A stretch of DNA of 64,000 nucleotides from Lithodes maja (taxonomy: Eukaryota > Arthropoda > Malacostraca > Decapoda > Lithodidae), in NCBI GenBank assembly GCA_037953745.1, contig JBAKBP010004471.1:62001-126000 (forward strand), read 5' to 3'. The notes under the pieces are model-generated. The model worked only from the letters and a program-made list of their open reading frames with translations. It was not told the origin of the DNA and made no database searches. Numbering within the stretch: position 1 is the first letter of the stretch; each line of letters opens with the position of its first letter. The translations under genes were made by a program, and so were the position numbers. Below, piece by piece: positions 62,700 to 64,000 of this stretch.

Positions 62700-63289
62700 T
62701 TTGATCGAGGAGGACAATGTATCGCTTTAGGTCACTATCTGTAAAAAATATTATTAATAAAGTTCTCCTCATATTATATTGTGTTTATAATATTAATTCT
62801 GGTTGGTTATTATAGAACATGAGGGGAGTAATAATTATATAGTATGAATATACTGAAAAAAAATAGTTAAAGATATAATAATTTCATATATTTATTTATC
62901 CGAAAAGCGGGTGATATTCCCCGGAGGATTCGAACCTGAATGAGGTTGTTGGGGGGGGGGGGGCGGCTGCGGCGCGTTACTAGATGCGAAGGAGACACAC
63001 GGCTGAGGCATGATGTATGTATGTCTCATGGCTTACCCGCCATCACTTACGGACAAACAAGATAAACATTACTACCATAGAGGCAAGGTTTGTTTGTATC
63101 TCTTTGTTTTAACCCTTTAGCGGATCCCAATGTGGTAAGTAAGGACCAATAAGTATTTTTTAGCCGATACGACCACCTTTTTGTTTTTATTTAGAGCCGA
63201 TAGGATATCTACATGAGATGTAGACATATAACTGAGCTAAAATTAGCCTAAAACTAGAATTGACAAAATAATATTTTCTCTATCAGGAT
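62700..63289. other. Spacer, no gene
   Basis: Has a poly-G run at 62951-62963, ttaaccctttagcggatccc at 63110-63129 followed by aatgtggtaagtaagga (also at 57049), and aaactagaattgacaaaata. It resembles the spacers upstream of copies 4 and 6. Confidence 0.6.
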
Positions 63290-64000
63290 CTACAATAATC
63301 GAATAGCACTAGTTATAACAATTGAACTTAGTATGATAATTGGGGATGAGAGTAGAATAGGGGAAAACGAATTGCCCGTAATACCAGCTTTGGTGGTAAT
63401 ACCAGCTTTACTAGAAACACAATTAGGAATGACCCTCGCACCCTTGACACCCAACCTGTACCAAGACCCAGAGCAGTCCTCCTCCCATTTGTGGTGTGCC
63501 CTCATGATGGAGAGAATGGTGGTGGAGTTAAGATCGACCGTGAGAGTTTGGTAGCGATAACCTCGGGAGTAAGTTACGTTTAGGTGAAGTGCCTCTCGGG
63601 TTCCATGCGTGCTATTGTATATGGCATAATAGTTGGTGGGGAAACAGGGGTAGAGCATCACTGAGACTGTAATTTCCTCACTTCCGGCTTCCGGGGAGAG
63701 TCGGATGAGATCAGCAGAGGGTGACAGGCTGAGTCTGCTACTAAACCCACTGTCACACCCTACCAGAGCTAGGCACCCATCATCGTCCATGACCTCAAAG
63801 TTGGGTAACTTAATCAGTGGTGCCCCATAGGACATGTTCACCCGGTCTACCGTAGTTACTAGACCATTGGTATCTTGGGTCAGTTCACCAGCCTCCTTTT
63901 GATTCAACTGGATAGTGAAGCTTTTGTTAGAAGATGTCAGGAAAAAAGTGACGACATCGTCATCGTACCAATTCCCTGACCCCCCCACAACAAAGGGAGG
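63290..64000 (-). CDS. Secreted/anchored glycoprotein family, copy 8, cut by window edge
   Basis: The frame stays open to base 64000, so the N-terminus lies outside. 236 codons visible, nearly identical to copy 7. Differences: an extra Asp-type codon from a repeated gtcatc near 63958, and an in-frame 18-base duplication at 63389-63408 that repeats KAGIT before TGNSFSPILLSS. The tail (IIILSSIVITSAIRLL) is present. Confidence 0.88.
   Translation of the reverse strand, partial: PPFVVGGSGNWYDDDVVTFFLTSSNKSFTIQLNQKEAGELTQDTNGLVTTVDRVNMSYGAPLIKLPNFEVMDDDGCLALVGCDSGFSSRLSLSPSADLIRLSPEAGSEEITVSVMLYPCFPTNYYAIYNSTHGTREALHLNVTYSRGYRYQTLTVDLNSTTILSIMRAHHKWEEDCSGSWYRLGVKGARVIPNCVSSKAGITTKAGITGNSFSPILLSSPIIILSSIVITSAIRLL

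Overview
The window looks like nuclear DNA of an arthropod, most likely a decapod crustacean. The reasons are a spliced ionotropic-receptor (IR) gene with gt/ag introns, BEL/Pao, Ty3/Gypsy, CR1-, RTE- and jockey-type retroelements, tRNA-derived SINEs, and (TA)n and (GATA)n microsatellites. Nothing bacterial is visible. All assignments rest on reading motifs by eye; no database search was run.

1-15975 is a nest of retrotransposons, all on the minus strand. An old BEL/Pao copy (A) is split by a CR1-like LINE (about 1395-4597) and by a younger, nearly intact BEL/Pao copy (B, 4638-11963, two LTRs, 5-bp target duplication). A's remaining pol and gag lie at 1-1394, 4598-4637 and 11964-15009. A THAP-like fragment and a decayed LTR end the nest.

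16527-26353 carries six consecutive exons (plus strand) of an IR-type ionotropic glutamate receptor. The reading phases agree across all introns. The exons cover the first membrane segment, the pore/M3 segment with SYAGNL, and most of the second ligand-binding lobe. The terminal M4 exon was not found. The introns hold a SINE, LINE fragments and a decayed duplicate of exon 4. 26528-28628 is a 5'-truncated RTE-like LINE with a 12-bp target duplication. 28958-31600 holds other LINE debris and a short GATA-tailed element.

31601-40905 is a complete, open Gypsy-type element with about 1.8-kb, almost identical LTRs. Its domain order is protease-integrase-RT-RNase H, as known for Gmr1-like elements, instead of the usual Gypsy order. 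It sits exactly between ordinary host repeat DNA on the left and a very different gene island on the right, and no target duplication is visible.

40925-64000 is the most unusual part: a dense island of intronless genes on both strands. It holds a duplicated unknown ORF, a shortened Na+/K+-ATPase beta subunit, a two-repeat TAZ-like zinc-finger protein behind a promoter repeated four times, an HSP70 gene with three one-base frame breaks, three HSP70 5' fragments, and at least eight copies of an unrecognised secreted, probably membrane-anchored glycoprotein. Most glycoprotein copies carry a shared poly(A)-signal module. The ATPase-beta and HSP70 genes share a different 3' element. Shared flanks, host-like captured genes, amplified promoters and gene-family expansion resemble a large DNA virus genome or an endogenised piece of one. 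No viral core gene (polymerase, packaging, entry) is visible, so this remains a hypothesis; a host-specific amplified gene cluster is the alternative. Many breaks are single-base changes in homopolymers, so consensus errors must be considered.
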